From contig CAJUDY010000035.1 in assembly GCA_910584945.1 (NCBI GenBank), positions 1 through 40,501 of the forward strand: DNA of 40,501 nucleotides, given 5' to 3'. The notes under the pieces were generated by a model, which worked only from the letters and a program-made list of their open reading frames with translations, was not told where the DNA came from and made no database searches. Position numbers and translations under genes: made by a program. Of the stretch, positions 8,828 through 16,792 are shown in pieces. Position 1 is the first letter of the stretch; each line of letters opens with the position of its first letter. The stretch comes from an uncultured Lachnospiraceae bacterium. Lineage in GTDB: Bacteria; Bacillota; Clostridia; Lachnospirales; Lachnospiraceae.

Positions 8828-10192
8828 TTAGTTTTTAAAACTGTGAATCGGCGCGGGAATCCTGCCGCCTCTGCCGATAAACGCCTCGCAGGAGAAGGAA
8901 TTTACCGGCATCACCGGCGCGTAGCCGAGAAGACCGCCGAACTCCACCATATCTCCTACCTTTTTGCCGATTACCGGAATCACCCGGACCGCCGTCGTCT
9001 TCTGGTTCACCATGCCGATGGCCATCTCGTCCGCGATGATGCCGGAGATGGTAGCCGGACTTACGTCCCCCGGAATCGCGATCATGTCAAGCCCCACAGA
9101 ACAGACGCAGGTCATGGCCTCCAGCTTCTCCAGGGTCAGCGCCCCGGTCTGCACAGCGTCGATCATTCCCTGGTCTTCGCTGACTGGAATGAATGCGCCG
9201 CTTAGTCCCCCCACGTAAGAGGACGCCATGACACCGCCCTTTTTCACCTGGTCATTCAAAAGCGCCAGCGCCGCCGTGGTTCCCGGAGCCCCTGCGTATT
9301 CCAGTCCTATCTCTTCTAAAATCTCCGCCACGCTGTCCCCCACCGCCGGCGTGGGCGCCAGGGAGAGGTCAATGATGCCAAAAGGCACCCCAAGCCTTTT
9401 CGAGGCTTCCTGGGCCACCAGCTGACCCACCCGGGTAACCTTGAAAGCGGTCTTCTTGATGGTCTCGCACAGGACCTCAAAGTTCTCCCCTCGTACTTTG
9501 GACAGCGCTGTCTTCACCACGCCGGGTCCGCTGACGCCCACGTTGACGACCGCGTCTCCTTCCGTCACTCCGTGGAACGCCCCCGCCATAAAGGGGTTGT
9601 CATCCGGCGCGTTGCAGAAAACCACCAGCTTGGCGCAGCCGAGGGAGTCCTGCTCTTTCGTACGCTCCGCGGTCTCCTTGATGATCTCTCCCATCAGCTT
9701 AACCGCGTCCATGTCGATCCCAGTCTTGGTGGAGCCAAGATTGACGGAACTGCACACCCGCTCGGTCACCGCAAGGGCCTCCGGTATCGCATGCATCAAA
9801 AGCTCCTCGCTCTTTGTCATCCCCTTGGACACCAGCGCTGAAAATCCTCCCAGGAAATTTACGCCCACTGTCCGGGCCGCGTCGTCCAGCACTCGGGCCA
9901 GCTCCACATAATCCCCGGAAGACTTGCAGGCGGCGCTGCCCACCAGCGCCATGGGCGTCACGGAGATCCGCTTGTTCACAATCGGAATCCCGAACTGCGC
10001 CTCGATCGCCTGGCCGGTGGCCACCAGATCCTTTGCGGTCCTGGTGATCTTCTCGTAGATCTTCTTTTTCAATGTCTCCAGATCCGAATCGATGCAGTCC
10101 AGAAGGCTGATCCCCAGTGTGATCGTGCGCACATCCAGATTCTCCTGATCGATCATTTTATTGGTCTCAAGGACCTCATGAATATTAATCAT
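8828..10192 (-). CDS. PFL family protein (UPF0210/DUF711)
   Basis: A cytosolic protein of 454 residues with the glycyl-radical-like PFL fold but no demonstrated activity. It shows family segments such as ISVTPMALVGSAACKS and GVSGPGVVKTAL, and ends in GRGGRIPAPIHSFKN. I chose ATG 10192 (MINIHEV) because a GGAG lies seven bases before it. An ATG four codons upstream overlaps that ribosome site and is less likely. It sits 100 bp after the ACT-domain gene, a pairing conserved widely in Firmicutes, archaea and some proteobacteria. The conserved pairing suggests that the ACT protein controls it. Confidence 0.9.
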   Translation of the reverse strand: MINIHEVLETNKMIDQENLDVRTITLGISLLDCIDSDLETLKKKIYEKITRTAKDLVATGQAIEAQFGIPIVNKRISVTPMALVGSAACKSSGDYVELARVLDDAARTVGVNFLGGFSALVSKGMTKSEELLMHAIPEALAVTERVCSSVNLGSTKTGIDMDAVKLMGEIIKETAERTKEQDSLGCAKLVVFCNAPDDNPFMAGAFHGVTEGDAVVNVGVSGPGVVKTALSKVRGENFEVLCETIKKTAFKVTRVGQLVAQEASKRLGVPFGIIDLSLAPTPAVGDSVAEILEEIGLEYAGAPGTTAALALLNDQVKKGGVMASSYVGGLSGAFIPVSEDQGMIDAVQTGALTLEKLEAMTCVCSVGLDMIAIPGDVSPATISGIIADEMAIGMVNQKTTAVRVIPVIGKKVGDMVEFGGLLGYAPVMPVNSFSCEAFIGRGGRIPAPIHSFKN

Positions 10193-10292
10193 ATCTATCT
10201 CCATATAAAGTTCCGCATCTCCTCTTCCAGTACCCGCGTCTAGCGCATCCTCTCATCCATCTGGGCACTGTACAGTCCGATACTGTTTTTCG

Positions 10293-10562
10293 CTATACTC
10301 TGTGCATCATATTGAAAATATCTTCATGTTGGCAGCGGATGATCACGCCGATCTCCTCCCCCAGCTTCTCCAGATCTTTGGACATCTTTGTCATGTCTTC
10401 CACTTTCCCGGCATCCACAATCATCATCATATTGAAATATCCGTCCACAATTGTCTGGGAAATGTCCAGGATATTTACCTGAATTCCTGCCAGATAGGTA
10501 CATACCTTCGCGATAATCCCCACCGTGTCATGGCCGACCACGGTAATAATAAATTTTTTCAT
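10293..10562 (-). CDS. ACT domain-containing protein (UPF0237)
   Basis: A stand-alone ACT domain of 89 residues. It begins MKKFIITVVGHDTVGIIAKV, the typical first strand and glycine turn of the amino-acid-binding ACT fold. The next strand has VNILDISQTIVDGYFNM. The start at 10562 has AGAAAGGA upstream; a longer frame extends into walJ without family similarity. Its immediate neighbour is the PFL protein gene. A small-molecule sensing role is likely from the fold, but the ligand is unknown. Confidence 0.9.
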   Translation of the reverse strand: MKKFIITVVGHDTVGIIAKVCTYLAGIQVNILDISQTIVDGYFNMMMIVDAGKVEDMTKMSKDLEKLGEEIGVIIRCQHEDIFNMMHRV

Positions 10563-10591
10563 CTTCGTCTTCCTTTCTCTTGTGCTCCTTC

Positions 10592-11389
10592 TTACCACTC
10601 GCAGATACCGGAGCATTCCTCTCTCTTTGCCACCTGAATATCAAAGTCTCCCGGACCATATTTCACCGGTCCCAACTGAATCTCCAGCTTCACTGTCTCA
10701 TAAGCCAGCTCCGCATAATTGTTCTCCTTGCTCAGATGTCCCAGATAGATCTTCTTCATCTGGTCGTGGAGCACCCTGCACAAAAGCTGTCCTGCGCTTT
10801 CGTTGGACAGATGTCCGCACTCTCCCATGATCCTCTGTTTCAGCGGATAGGGATAGGGTCCCACCTGCAGCATCCGGAGATCATGATTCGCCTCCAGAAG
10901 AAGCACATCCAGCCCTTTTAAATGCTCCACTATGTAATCGGTGTACACACCCATATCCGTGGCCACCGCCGCACGCTTCTCCCCGCAAGCAAACCGGTAT
11001 GCCACCGGCTCCGCCGCGTCATGGGAGATGGCAAATGGCTCCACATCCACATCCCCGATGGTAAACTTCTGGTCCGCCCGAATCACATGATACAGGCTTT
11101 CGTCCACCTTTCCCAGGGTCTTCATGGTCTTCATCCGGCGGATGGTCCCGCCTGTGGCGTAGATCGGAAGCCCGTATCGGCGGGCCAAAATCCCCACTCC
11201 CTTGATGTGGTCTGAGTGTTCATGGGTGATCAGAAGACCTTGAAGGTCTTTCCCCTCCACCTGGAGCTTTTGAAGCCCTTCTTCCACTTTCTTCGCGCTA
11301 ATCCCCGCATCCACCAGAAGGTGCGTACTTTCACTCCCCGTGTAGATACAGTTCCCGCTGCTTCCGCTGGCAATACTGCACAATCTCAT
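10592..11389 (-). CDS. walJ: MBL-fold metallohydrolase, WalJ/YycJ type
   Basis: A 265-residue metallo-beta-lactamase-fold protein. It begins MRLCSIASGSSGNCIYTG, the hallmark of the YycJ/WalJ group, and has the metal-binding THEHSDH near residue 57 and a later HDAAEP segment. In Bacillus and Staphylococcus the relative sits with walRK and has been linked to nuclease activity and cell-wall homeostasis. Here no walRK is nearby; it lies directly after coaE with no intergenic base (coaE stop at 11390-11392, walJ ATG ending 11389), so the two are translated together. Precise substrate is uncertain. Confidence 0.85.
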   Translation of the reverse strand: MRLCSIASGSSGNCIYTGSESTHLLVDAGISAKKVEEGLQKLQVEGKDLQGLLITHEHSDHIKGVGILARRYGLPIYATGGTIRRMKTMKTLGKVDESLYHVIRADQKFTIGDVDVEPFAISHDAAEPVAYRFACGEKRAAVATDMGVYTDYIVEHLKGLDVLLLEANHDLRMLQVGPYPYPLKQRIMGECGHLSNESAGQLLCRVLHDQMKKIYLGHLSKENNYAELAYETVKLEIQLGPVKYGPGDFDIQVAKREECSGICEW

Positions 11390-11971
11390 CTATCGTCTCA
11401 TCCTCTTATCAATCTGGCGGCAGGTATCCTCCGCCGTGCCATTGTTGTCAATGACACAGGTACACCGGCTTAAGAATTCTTCATGGCTCTTCTGATTACG
11501 CAGAATCTGATCAATCCGCTCATCAGTGTAATCTCTGGAGCTTTTCAGTCTCCGGCGCCTTTCGCCCTCATTCGTATAAATATACCATGTTTCGTCGCAG
11601 AATGCATCATAATTTTCCTCCAGGAACAGGGCCGCCTCCACGACCACGCAGTCGTACGAACCGGCCCCGGTGATTCTTCTAAGAATCTCCGCCTTCACTG
11701 CCGGATGCACGATGGCGTTCAGCTTCTCCAACTTTTCCCGGTCCGCGAACACGATGTCGCCCAGAAGCTTTCGGTCGATCGTGCCCTCTTTCGTCAGAAT
11801 CTCCCGGCCAAATTCCTGCAGGATCTTTTCGAAGGCGTCCTCTCCCGGCTCCATAACCTCATGTCCCACCTGGTCCGCCAGAATCAGACGGGCACGCCAC
11901 GCTTTCTCCAGGTACGCAAGCACCGTGCTCTTCCCGGCGCCTACGCCTCCGGTTACTCCTATGATCCTCAT
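11390..11971 (-). CDS. coaE: Dephospho-CoA kinase
   Basis: Last step of coenzyme A synthesis: ATP-dependent 3'-phosphorylation of dephospho-CoA. It is 193 residues. The P-loop GVTGGVGAGKST is at residues 5-16. The substrate-binding ADQVGHEVMEPG replaces the family's usual DAD/VV(H) segment, and the FADREKLEKLNAIVHP motif is very characteristic. It directly abuts polA upstream and walJ downstream without spacer bases, so all three read as one translation unit. Confidence 0.95.
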   Translation of the reverse strand: MRIIGVTGGVGAGKSTVLAYLEKAWRARLILADQVGHEVMEPGEDAFEKILQEFGREILTKEGTIDRKLLGDIVFADREKLEKLNAIVHPAVKAEILRRITGAGSYDCVVVEAALFLEENYDAFCDETWYIYTNEGERRRRLKSSRDYTDERIDQILRNQKSHEEFLSRCTCVIDNNGTAEDTCRQIDKRMRR

Positions 11972-14569
11972 CTACTTTGCCTCATACCAGTTCTTCCCCC
12001 GGTGCATATCGATCTCCAAAGCCACCCGGAGACTTGCCGCCTGCTGCATCTCTTCCTGCAAAATCCGCTCCACCTGCGCCGCTTCTTCCTCATAGGCCTC
12101 GATCAGCAGTTCGTCGTGGACCTGCAGAATCAGGCGGGATTTGAGTCCTTCGTCCCTTAGCCGGTCATGTACCCGGATCATGGCGATCTTGATGATATCC
12201 GCCGCGGTCCCCTGGATCGGGGAGTTCATCGCCACCCGCTCTCCGAAGGAGCGCTGGGCAAAATTCGAGGATTTCAATTCCGGGATCGGTCTGCGCCTGC
12301 CGTACATGGTGGACACATAGCCCTTCTCCTTGGCCTTCGCCACCAGGCTGTCCAGGAATCCTTTGATTCCCGGGTAAGTTTCAAAATACCGGTCAATATA
12401 TTCCTTCGCCTCTTTTTTCGAAATATCCAGATCCTGGGACAGTCCAAAGGAACTGATGCCGTACACAATCCCGAAGTTGACTGCCTTGGCGTTTCGTCTC
12501 TGCAGCGGCGTCACCTCCTCAAAAGGAACATGGAACACCTGAGAGGCCGTGATGCGGTGAATGTCCTCCGCCTGCCGGTAAGCTTCGATCAACGTCTCGT
12601 CCCCGGACATATGGGCCAGCACCCGAAGTTCGATCTGAGAGTAGTCCGCGTCCACGAAGACGCAGCCCTCCCTGGGGATAAAGACCTTCCGGATCAGTCG
12701 TCCCAGCTCCATGCGGACCGGGATATTCTGAAGATTGGGCTCCGTGCTGCTGATCCTTCCGGTGGCAGTGATGGTCTGATTAAAATTGCTGTGAATCCTT
12801 CCGTCCTCGGCGATGCAGCCTGCCAGACCATCCGCATAGGTAGATTTTAATTTGGTCAGCTGCCGGTATTCCAGAATATCCTTTACGATAGGATGCTCCG
12901 GCGCCAGCCGGTCCAGCACCTCAGCGGAGGTAGAGTAGCCGGTCTTGGTCTTCTTCCCCCCCTGCATGCCCAGCTTCTCAAACAGAATCGCGCCCAGCTG
13001 CTTGGGCGAATTGATATTGAAGGTCTCTCCCGCCGCCTCGTGAATCTGCCGTTCCAGTTCCTCAATCCGGCCCACCAGCGCTTCCCCGTAGCTTCTGAGC
13101 TCTTCAGCGTTGACCCGGATGCCGTCCTTTTCCATATCATAGAGGGTGAACACCAGCGGCATCTCAATCTCGTCAAACAGCCTCTTCATGCCGGACTCTT
13201 TCAGCTGTTCCAGCAATAGGGAGGCGCGCTTCCAGGTAGTCAGCGCCGCATAGGGCTTTCCAAGATCCTCATGGGCATAATGATTGGCCAGCGGATTCAT
13301 CAAATAGGCCCCGATCTCAATATCAAAAAAATGTTCCGGATGGGAGGGGGAGAGGTATTTTAAAATCTTTTTCACATCGGACACCGCACAGAACGGCGCC
13401 GCTTCCACCACCTGCCTGATCTTTTCAAGCAGATATTCCGCTGTCAATTCCCCTCCTTCCACCAGTTCCCAGACTTCTGTCTCCGACAGAGCCAGGGAGA
13501 GGTGCAGCTCCTCTTCCGCCGTTGTCATGGCATAGCCCGAGGCGGACAGGGTAAGCGTCAGGCCGTCCTCTTTTTTCTGCCAGCTCAGTTCAAAGGCAAT
13601 CCGATCCTGGCTTCCGGCTTTTTCAAAGACCGCCTCCGCCTTGGAATGCTCCCGGACAAGCTTTGCCTCCGGCGCCGTCTCCTTCGGCATCTGAGCCCCC
13701 GCTTTTTCAAAACGTTCCAGATATTTTCGGAAATTCAGCTTCCGGCACCACTGATAAGCCTCCGGCGTATAAGGATTCGTAAGTCTCGCCGCCTCCATCT
13801 CCAGTGTAATCGGCGCATCCACACAGATCGTAGCCAGCTTTTTGCTCATCACCGCCATGTCATAGTGTTCTCTCAGGGCCTCTCTGGTCCGCTTTTGTTT
13901 GATCTCCTCCACATGAGCGTAAGCGTTCTCGATATTGCCGTAGGCCGTGATCAGTCCGGTGGCTCCCTTTTCTCCGATCCCCGGAACTCCCGGAATATTG
14001 TCCGAAGCGTCCCCCATCAGCGCTTTTAGTTCTATGATCTGTGTCGGCGTCACCTGATAGGTGCGAAGAACATCCTCCGCATAATAATTCTCAATCTCCG
14101 TGACTCCTTTTCGGGTCTTCGGCATCCGGATCATGATCTTGTCCGTGGCAATCTGCAGAAGATCCCGGTCTCCGGACACAATCACCGTGTCAAGGCCTTT
14201 CTCCTCGCTTCTGCGGGCAACGGTTCCCAGAAGATCATCCGCCTCATAGCCTTCTTTCATCAGAAGCGGAATATCCATGGCCTGCAAAAGCTCCTTCAGC
14301 ACCGGCACCTGCTCCCGAAGCTCGTCCGGCATCCCCTTCCTTGTCCCCTTGTAAGCATCATACATCTGATGCCGGAAGGTGGGCGCGCTTAAGTCAAAGG
14401 CCACCGCCAGATAATCCGGCTTTTCCTCATCCAGTATCCTAAACAGAATATTCAAAAAACCATAGATTCCGTTGGTATGAAGCCCTTCGGCGTTGGTCAG
14501 ATCCGGCACGCCGTAAAACGCCCGGTGAATGATACTGTGCCCGTCGATCAATACGATTTTCTCACTCAT
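11972..14569 (-). CDS. polA: DNA polymerase I
   Basis: Repair and Okazaki-fragment polymerase of 865 residues. Residues 1-290 form the 5'-3' exonuclease (FDLSAPTFRH, VSGDRDLLQ, ALMGDASDNIPGVPGIGEK). The middle domain corresponds to the 3'-5' exonuclease, but the metal-binding Asp-x-Glu is replaced (AFELSWQ), so proofreading is probably absent, as in many Gram-positive Pol I enzymes. The polymerase domain shows motif A DYSQIELR, motif B RRNAKAVNFGIVYG and motif C QVHDELL. It follows the small zinc-finger gene by one base and abuts coaE. Confidence 0.97.
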   Translation of the reverse strand: MSEKIVLIDGHSIIHRAFYGVPDLTNAEGLHTNGIYGFLNILFRILDEEKPDYLAVAFDLSAPTFRHQMYDAYKGTRKGMPDELREQVPVLKELLQAMDIPLLMKEGYEADDLLGTVARRSEEKGLDTVIVSGDRDLLQIATDKIMIRMPKTRKGVTEIENYYAEDVLRTYQVTPTQIIELKALMGDASDNIPGVPGIGEKGATGLITAYGNIENAYAHVEEIKQKRTREALREHYDMAVMSKKLATICVDAPITLEMEAARLTNPYTPEAYQWCRKLNFRKYLERFEKAGAQMPKETAPEAKLVREHSKAEAVFEKAGSQDRIAFELSWQKKEDGLTLTLSASGYAMTTAEEELHLSLALSETEVWELVEGGELTAEYLLEKIRQVVEAAPFCAVSDVKKILKYLSPSHPEHFFDIEIGAYLMNPLANHYAHEDLGKPYAALTTWKRASLLLEQLKESGMKRLFDEIEMPLVFTLYDMEKDGIRVNAEELRSYGEALVGRIEELERQIHEAAGETFNINSPKQLGAILFEKLGMQGGKKTKTGYSTSAEVLDRLAPEHPIVKDILEYRQLTKLKSTYADGLAGCIAEDGRIHSNFNQTITATGRISSTEPNLQNIPVRMELGRLIRKVFIPREGCVFVDADYSQIELRVLAHMSGDETLIEAYRQAEDIHRITASQVFHVPFEEVTPLQRRNAKAVNFGIVYGISSFGLSQDLDISKKEAKEYIDRYFETYPGIKGFLDSLVAKAKEKGYVSTMYGRRRPIPELKSSNFAQRSFGERVAMNSPIQGTAADIIKIAMIRVHDRLRDEGLKSRLILQVHDELLIEAYEEEAAQVERILQEEMQQAASLRVALEIDMHRGKNWYEAK

Positions 14570-14570
14570 T

Positions 14571-14894
14571 TTAGAAAAAACACCTCACCATCATATAGAA
14601 CAGCACCACCGTCGCTGCTGCCCGAAGCAAAAATGTATAGGTTCCCAGGAAATGCCCGTCAAGCACATCCTCCTCCGAATTCTTCAAAGAATCCTCCACC
14701 AAAGTCCGGTAATCCACTTTTTCCTCCGCTCCGTCCAGCTGACGGATTCCCGCGAACACTGTGGCATAGACTTCCAGTTCTTCATAGCATTCCGGACAAT
14801 GGCGGATATGCTTGACGAAGGCTCCCTCTTCTTTTTCTTCCAGTTCCCCGTTGATGTACGGGACCAGAAGCCGCTGCGTTTCCTTACAGTTCAT
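14571..14894 (-). CDS. Small membrane protein with putative zinc-finger (anti-sigma-factor-like, zf-HC2)
   Basis: A 107-residue protein. The N-terminal half has MNCKETQRLLVPYINGEL and then HIRHCPECYEE, an H-x3-C-x2-C arrangement typical of zf-HC2 domains in ZAS anti-sigma factors. One hydrophobic helix (LLRAAATVVLFYMMV) lies near the C-terminus. No sigma factor gene is adjacent. The gene is separated from polA by a single base and reads in the same direction, so it is probably the first gene of the polA-coaE-walJ unit. Whether it binds a sigma factor is unknown. Confidence 0.75.
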   Translation of the reverse strand: MNCKETQRLLVPYINGELEEKEEGAFVKHIRHCPECYEELEVYATVFAGIRQLDGAEEKVDYRTLVEDSLKNSEEDVLDGHFLGTYTFLLRAAATVVLFYMMVRCFF

Positions 14895-14920
14895 GGCCTG
14901 CCCCCTGTAGGTGATATACT

Positions 14921-14958
14921 AAAAATCGCCAAATCACTGTTTTCAATGATTTGGCGAT
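14921..14958 (-). terminator. Rho-independent terminator of tRNA-Leu
   Basis: A 12-bp perfect stem (ATCGCCAAATCA at 14925-14936 pairing with 14947-14958) with a 10-base loop. Read leftward it is followed by TTTTT. It lies just after the tRNA-Leu 3' end. Confidence 0.85.
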
Positions 14959-14968
14959 ACGATCATCC

Positions 14969-15051
14969 TGCAGGAGATGGGACTTGAACCCACACATAGT
15001 CACCTACGTCAGATTTTGAGTCTGATGCGTCTGCCATTCCGCCACTCCTGC
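14969..15051 (-). tRNA. tRNA-Leu (CAA anticodon)
   Basis: Read on the minus strand, the acceptor GCAGGAG (15051 down) pairs with CTCCTGC at the 3' end. The anticodon stem TCAGA/TCTGA holds the loop CTCAAAA, giving anticodon CAA. A variable arm of class II size and a T-arm GTGGG-TTCAAGT-CCCAT are present. The CCA tail is not encoded. Confidence 0.93.
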
Positions 15052-15066
15052 GTTTTCAACTTCTAT

Positions 15067-15095
15067 AGTCTACCATAGATTACCTGAAAGTGCAA
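15067..15095 (-). promoter_or_regulatory. Candidate sigma-A promoter of tRNA-Leu
   Basis: On the minus strand TTGCAC (15095-15090) is separated by 17 bases from TAGACT (15072-15067). This places the transcription start about ten bases before the tRNA 5' end. Confidence 0.6.
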
Positions 15096-15133
15096 GCGGA
15101 ATTTTTACACTTTCACACACTTTTTCTCTTTTC

Positions 15134-16411
15134 TTAGCAGAGTTCCTGCAGCTTTTTCCCAATCTCAAAGCAGTCAAAGGTCGCAAAGTAATCTTTAAGC
15201 GTCTCCGCTCTGCGAATCAGCTGTATGCTTCCGTCCTCCCGGAGCAGAAGCTCAGCAGAACGGAGCTTTCCATTGTAGTTGTATCCCATGGAGTGCCCAT
15301 GAGCCCCCGCGTCGTGGATGAAGAGGTAGTCCCCTTTGTCAATCTTCGGAAGCTTCCGGTCCACGGCGAATTTGTCGCAGTTCTCACAGAGGGAACCGGT
15401 CACATCGTAAGTGTGGTCGCAGGGCGCGTCCTCCTTGCCCAGAACTGTGATGTGATGATACGCCCCGTAGATGGCCGGCCGCATCAGATTGGCCGCACAG
15501 GCGTCAGTTCCGATATATTCTTTATGAATGTGTTTCTCGTGGATGGCTTGGGTCACCAGCGCGCCGTAGGGGCCCGTCATATAGCGACCAAGCTCCGTGT
15601 AGAGCGCCACGTCCCCCATGCCTGCCGGAACCAGCACTTCTTCATAAACTTTGCGCACGCCCTCTCCGATTACCCGGATATCATTGGCCTCCTGATCCGG
15701 CGTATAAGGAATACCAATTCCGCCGGACAGGTTGATAAAGGTGATATGCGCGCCGGTCTTCTCTTTTAACTTCACAGCCAGTTCAAAGAGCACCTTCGCC
15801 AGCAGGGGATAATACTCGTTGGTCACGGTATTGCTGGCAAGGAACGCATGGATTCCGAAGTTCTCCACGCCTTTTTCTTTCATGATCCGAAAAGCTTCCG
15901 TGATCTGCTCCTCGGTCATGCCGTACTTGGAATCGCCGGGGTTGTCCATGATGCCGTTGCTCATCTTAAAGTATCCGCCCGGATTGTACCGGCAGCTCAT
16001 GGTCTTCGGCAGATACCCCACCGACTGCTCCACCGCCTCGATATGGGTGATGTCGTCCAGATTGATGATGCCTCCCAGCTTCTCGCAGTAGGCGAATTCC
16101 GGAAGCGGCGTATCGTTGGAAGAGAACATGATCTCCGGACCGGTGATCCCCGCCGCCTCCGACAGCATCAGCTCCGCCATGGACGAGCAATCGCTTCCGC
16201 AGCCATAATCCTTTAAAATCTGCATCAGAAATGGGTTGGGCGTGGCCTTTACCGCAAAATATTCCTTATATCCTTTATTCCAGGAAAACGCCTCATAAAG
16301 CGCCTTCACGTTCTTCCGGATTCCTTTTTCATCATAGATATGAAAAGGGGTGGGATGGGTCTTCACGATCTCCTCCACCTGTGCTTTGGTTACAAACGGT
16401 ACTTTTTTCAT
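15134..16411 (-). CDS. lysA: Diaminopimelate decarboxylase
   Basis: PLP enzyme of the alanine-racemase fold III class that decarboxylates meso-diaminopimelate to L-lysine. It is 425 residues. The PLP lysine is K55 in YFAVKATPNP. A phosphate-binding NLSGGIGIPY segment follows, and the substrate-binding TGSLCENCDKFA provides the Cys-Glu used by the partner subunit. It begins with MKKVPFVTK and a GGAG ribosome site. It stands between the two tRNA genes, after the tRNA-Pro terminator, and ends about 80 bp before tRNA-Leu. No lysine riboswitch is present in the 30-bp leader. Confidence 0.93.
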   Translation of the reverse strand: MKKVPFVTKAQVEEIVKTHPTPFHIYDEKGIRKNVKALYEAFSWNKGYKEYFAVKATPNPFLMQILKDYGCGSDCSSMAELMLSEAAGITGPEIMFSSNDTPLPEFAYCEKLGGIINLDDITHIEAVEQSVGYLPKTMSCRYNPGGYFKMSNGIMDNPGDSKYGMTEEQITEAFRIMKEKGVENFGIHAFLASNTVTNEYYPLLAKVLFELAVKLKEKTGAHITFINLSGGIGIPYTPDQEANDIRVIGEGVRKVYEEVLVPAGMGDVALYTELGRYMTGPYGALVTQAIHEKHIHKEYIGTDACAANLMRPAIYGAYHHITVLGKEDAPCDHTYDVTGSLCENCDKFAVDRKLPKIDKGDYLFIHDAGAHGHSMGYNYNGKLRSAELLLREDGSIQLIRRAETLKDYFATFDCFEIGKKLQELC

Positions 16412-16443
16412 CTGCCTTTACTCCTCATCTCCTAGATAATTTG

Positions 16444-16475
16444 AAAAAAGGAGCCTGCAGTTCGCTGCAGGCTCC
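16444..16475 (-). terminator. Rho-independent terminator of tRNA-Pro
   Basis: An 11-bp perfect stem (16450-16460 with 16465-16475) closes a four-base loop. Read leftward it is followed by six T residues (16449-16444). A second small hairpin, TGGAGC-ttc-GCTCCA, lies at 16481-16495 between the tRNA and this terminator. Confidence 0.88.
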
Positions 16476-16500
16476 CCCTTTGGAGCTTCGCTCCATCAAA

Positions 16501-16575
16501 TCGGGGTAACAGGATTCGAACCTGCGACCTCACGGCCCCCAGCCGTGCGCTCTAGCCAAGCTGAGCCATACCCCG
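16501..16575 (-). tRNA. tRNA-Pro (GGG anticodon)
   Basis: On the minus strand the acceptor CGGGGTA pairs with TACCCCG. The anticodon stem CACGG/CCGTG holds the loop CTGGGGG, giving anticodon GGG. The T-arm reads GCAGG-TTCGAAT-CCTGT. CCA is not encoded. Confidence 0.94.
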
Positions 16576-16587
16576 ATAACAAGTGCC

Positions 16588-16616
16588 ATTATACCGCATC
16601 TTATTACAAAAAGCAA
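16588..16616 (-). promoter_or_regulatory. Candidate sigma-A promoter of tRNA-Pro
   Basis: On the minus strand TTGCTT (16616-16611) is separated by 17 bases from a perfect TATAAT (16593-16588), about a dozen bases upstream of the mature tRNA 5' end. Confidence 0.7.
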
Positions 16617-16661
16617 GCAAAAAAACAAAAAAAATTCCATAAATTTTTTATAAAAAATGGA

Positions 16662-16689
16662 TTGACATTTTGAAATTGGCCGGTATAAT
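16662..16689 (+). promoter_or_regulatory. Sigma-A promoter of the amt-PII gene
   Basis: Perfect TTGACA (16662-16667) and perfect TATAAT (16684-16689) are separated by 16 bases. The predicted start, near 16696, coincides with the first base of the attenuator structure. Confidence 0.8.
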
Positions 16690-16696
16690 AAGAGGC

Positions 16697-16746
16697 GTAT
16701 CGAAGGAGATACTGGTGAGCGCGGCTCATCGGTATCTCCTTTTTTA
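16697..16746 (+). promoter_or_regulatory. Transcription attenuator in the amt leader
   Basis: Two mutually exclusive structures are visible. A small hairpin pairs GTATC (16697-16701) with GATAC (16708-16712) around a six-base loop GAAGGA. A terminator pairs GGAGATAC (16705-16712) with GTATCTCC (16732-16739), has an inner TGAGC/GCTCA stem and ends in a T-run. Because GATAC is shared, forming the first blocks the second. Six-base-loop hairpins preceding terminators are used by ANTAR antiterminators in nitrogen genes. The loop here does not match the usual A1/G4 pattern exactly, so the factor is uncertain. Confidence 0.65.
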
Positions 16747-16792
16747 TTTCTAAAAACGCAGTGTTTTAGAAAACTTTATATGAGGAGGAAAA

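Noticed and set aside
16412..16443. Lysine riboswitch or T-box upstream of lysA
   Set aside because: Only about 30 bases separate the tRNA-Pro terminator and lysA, too short for either structure.
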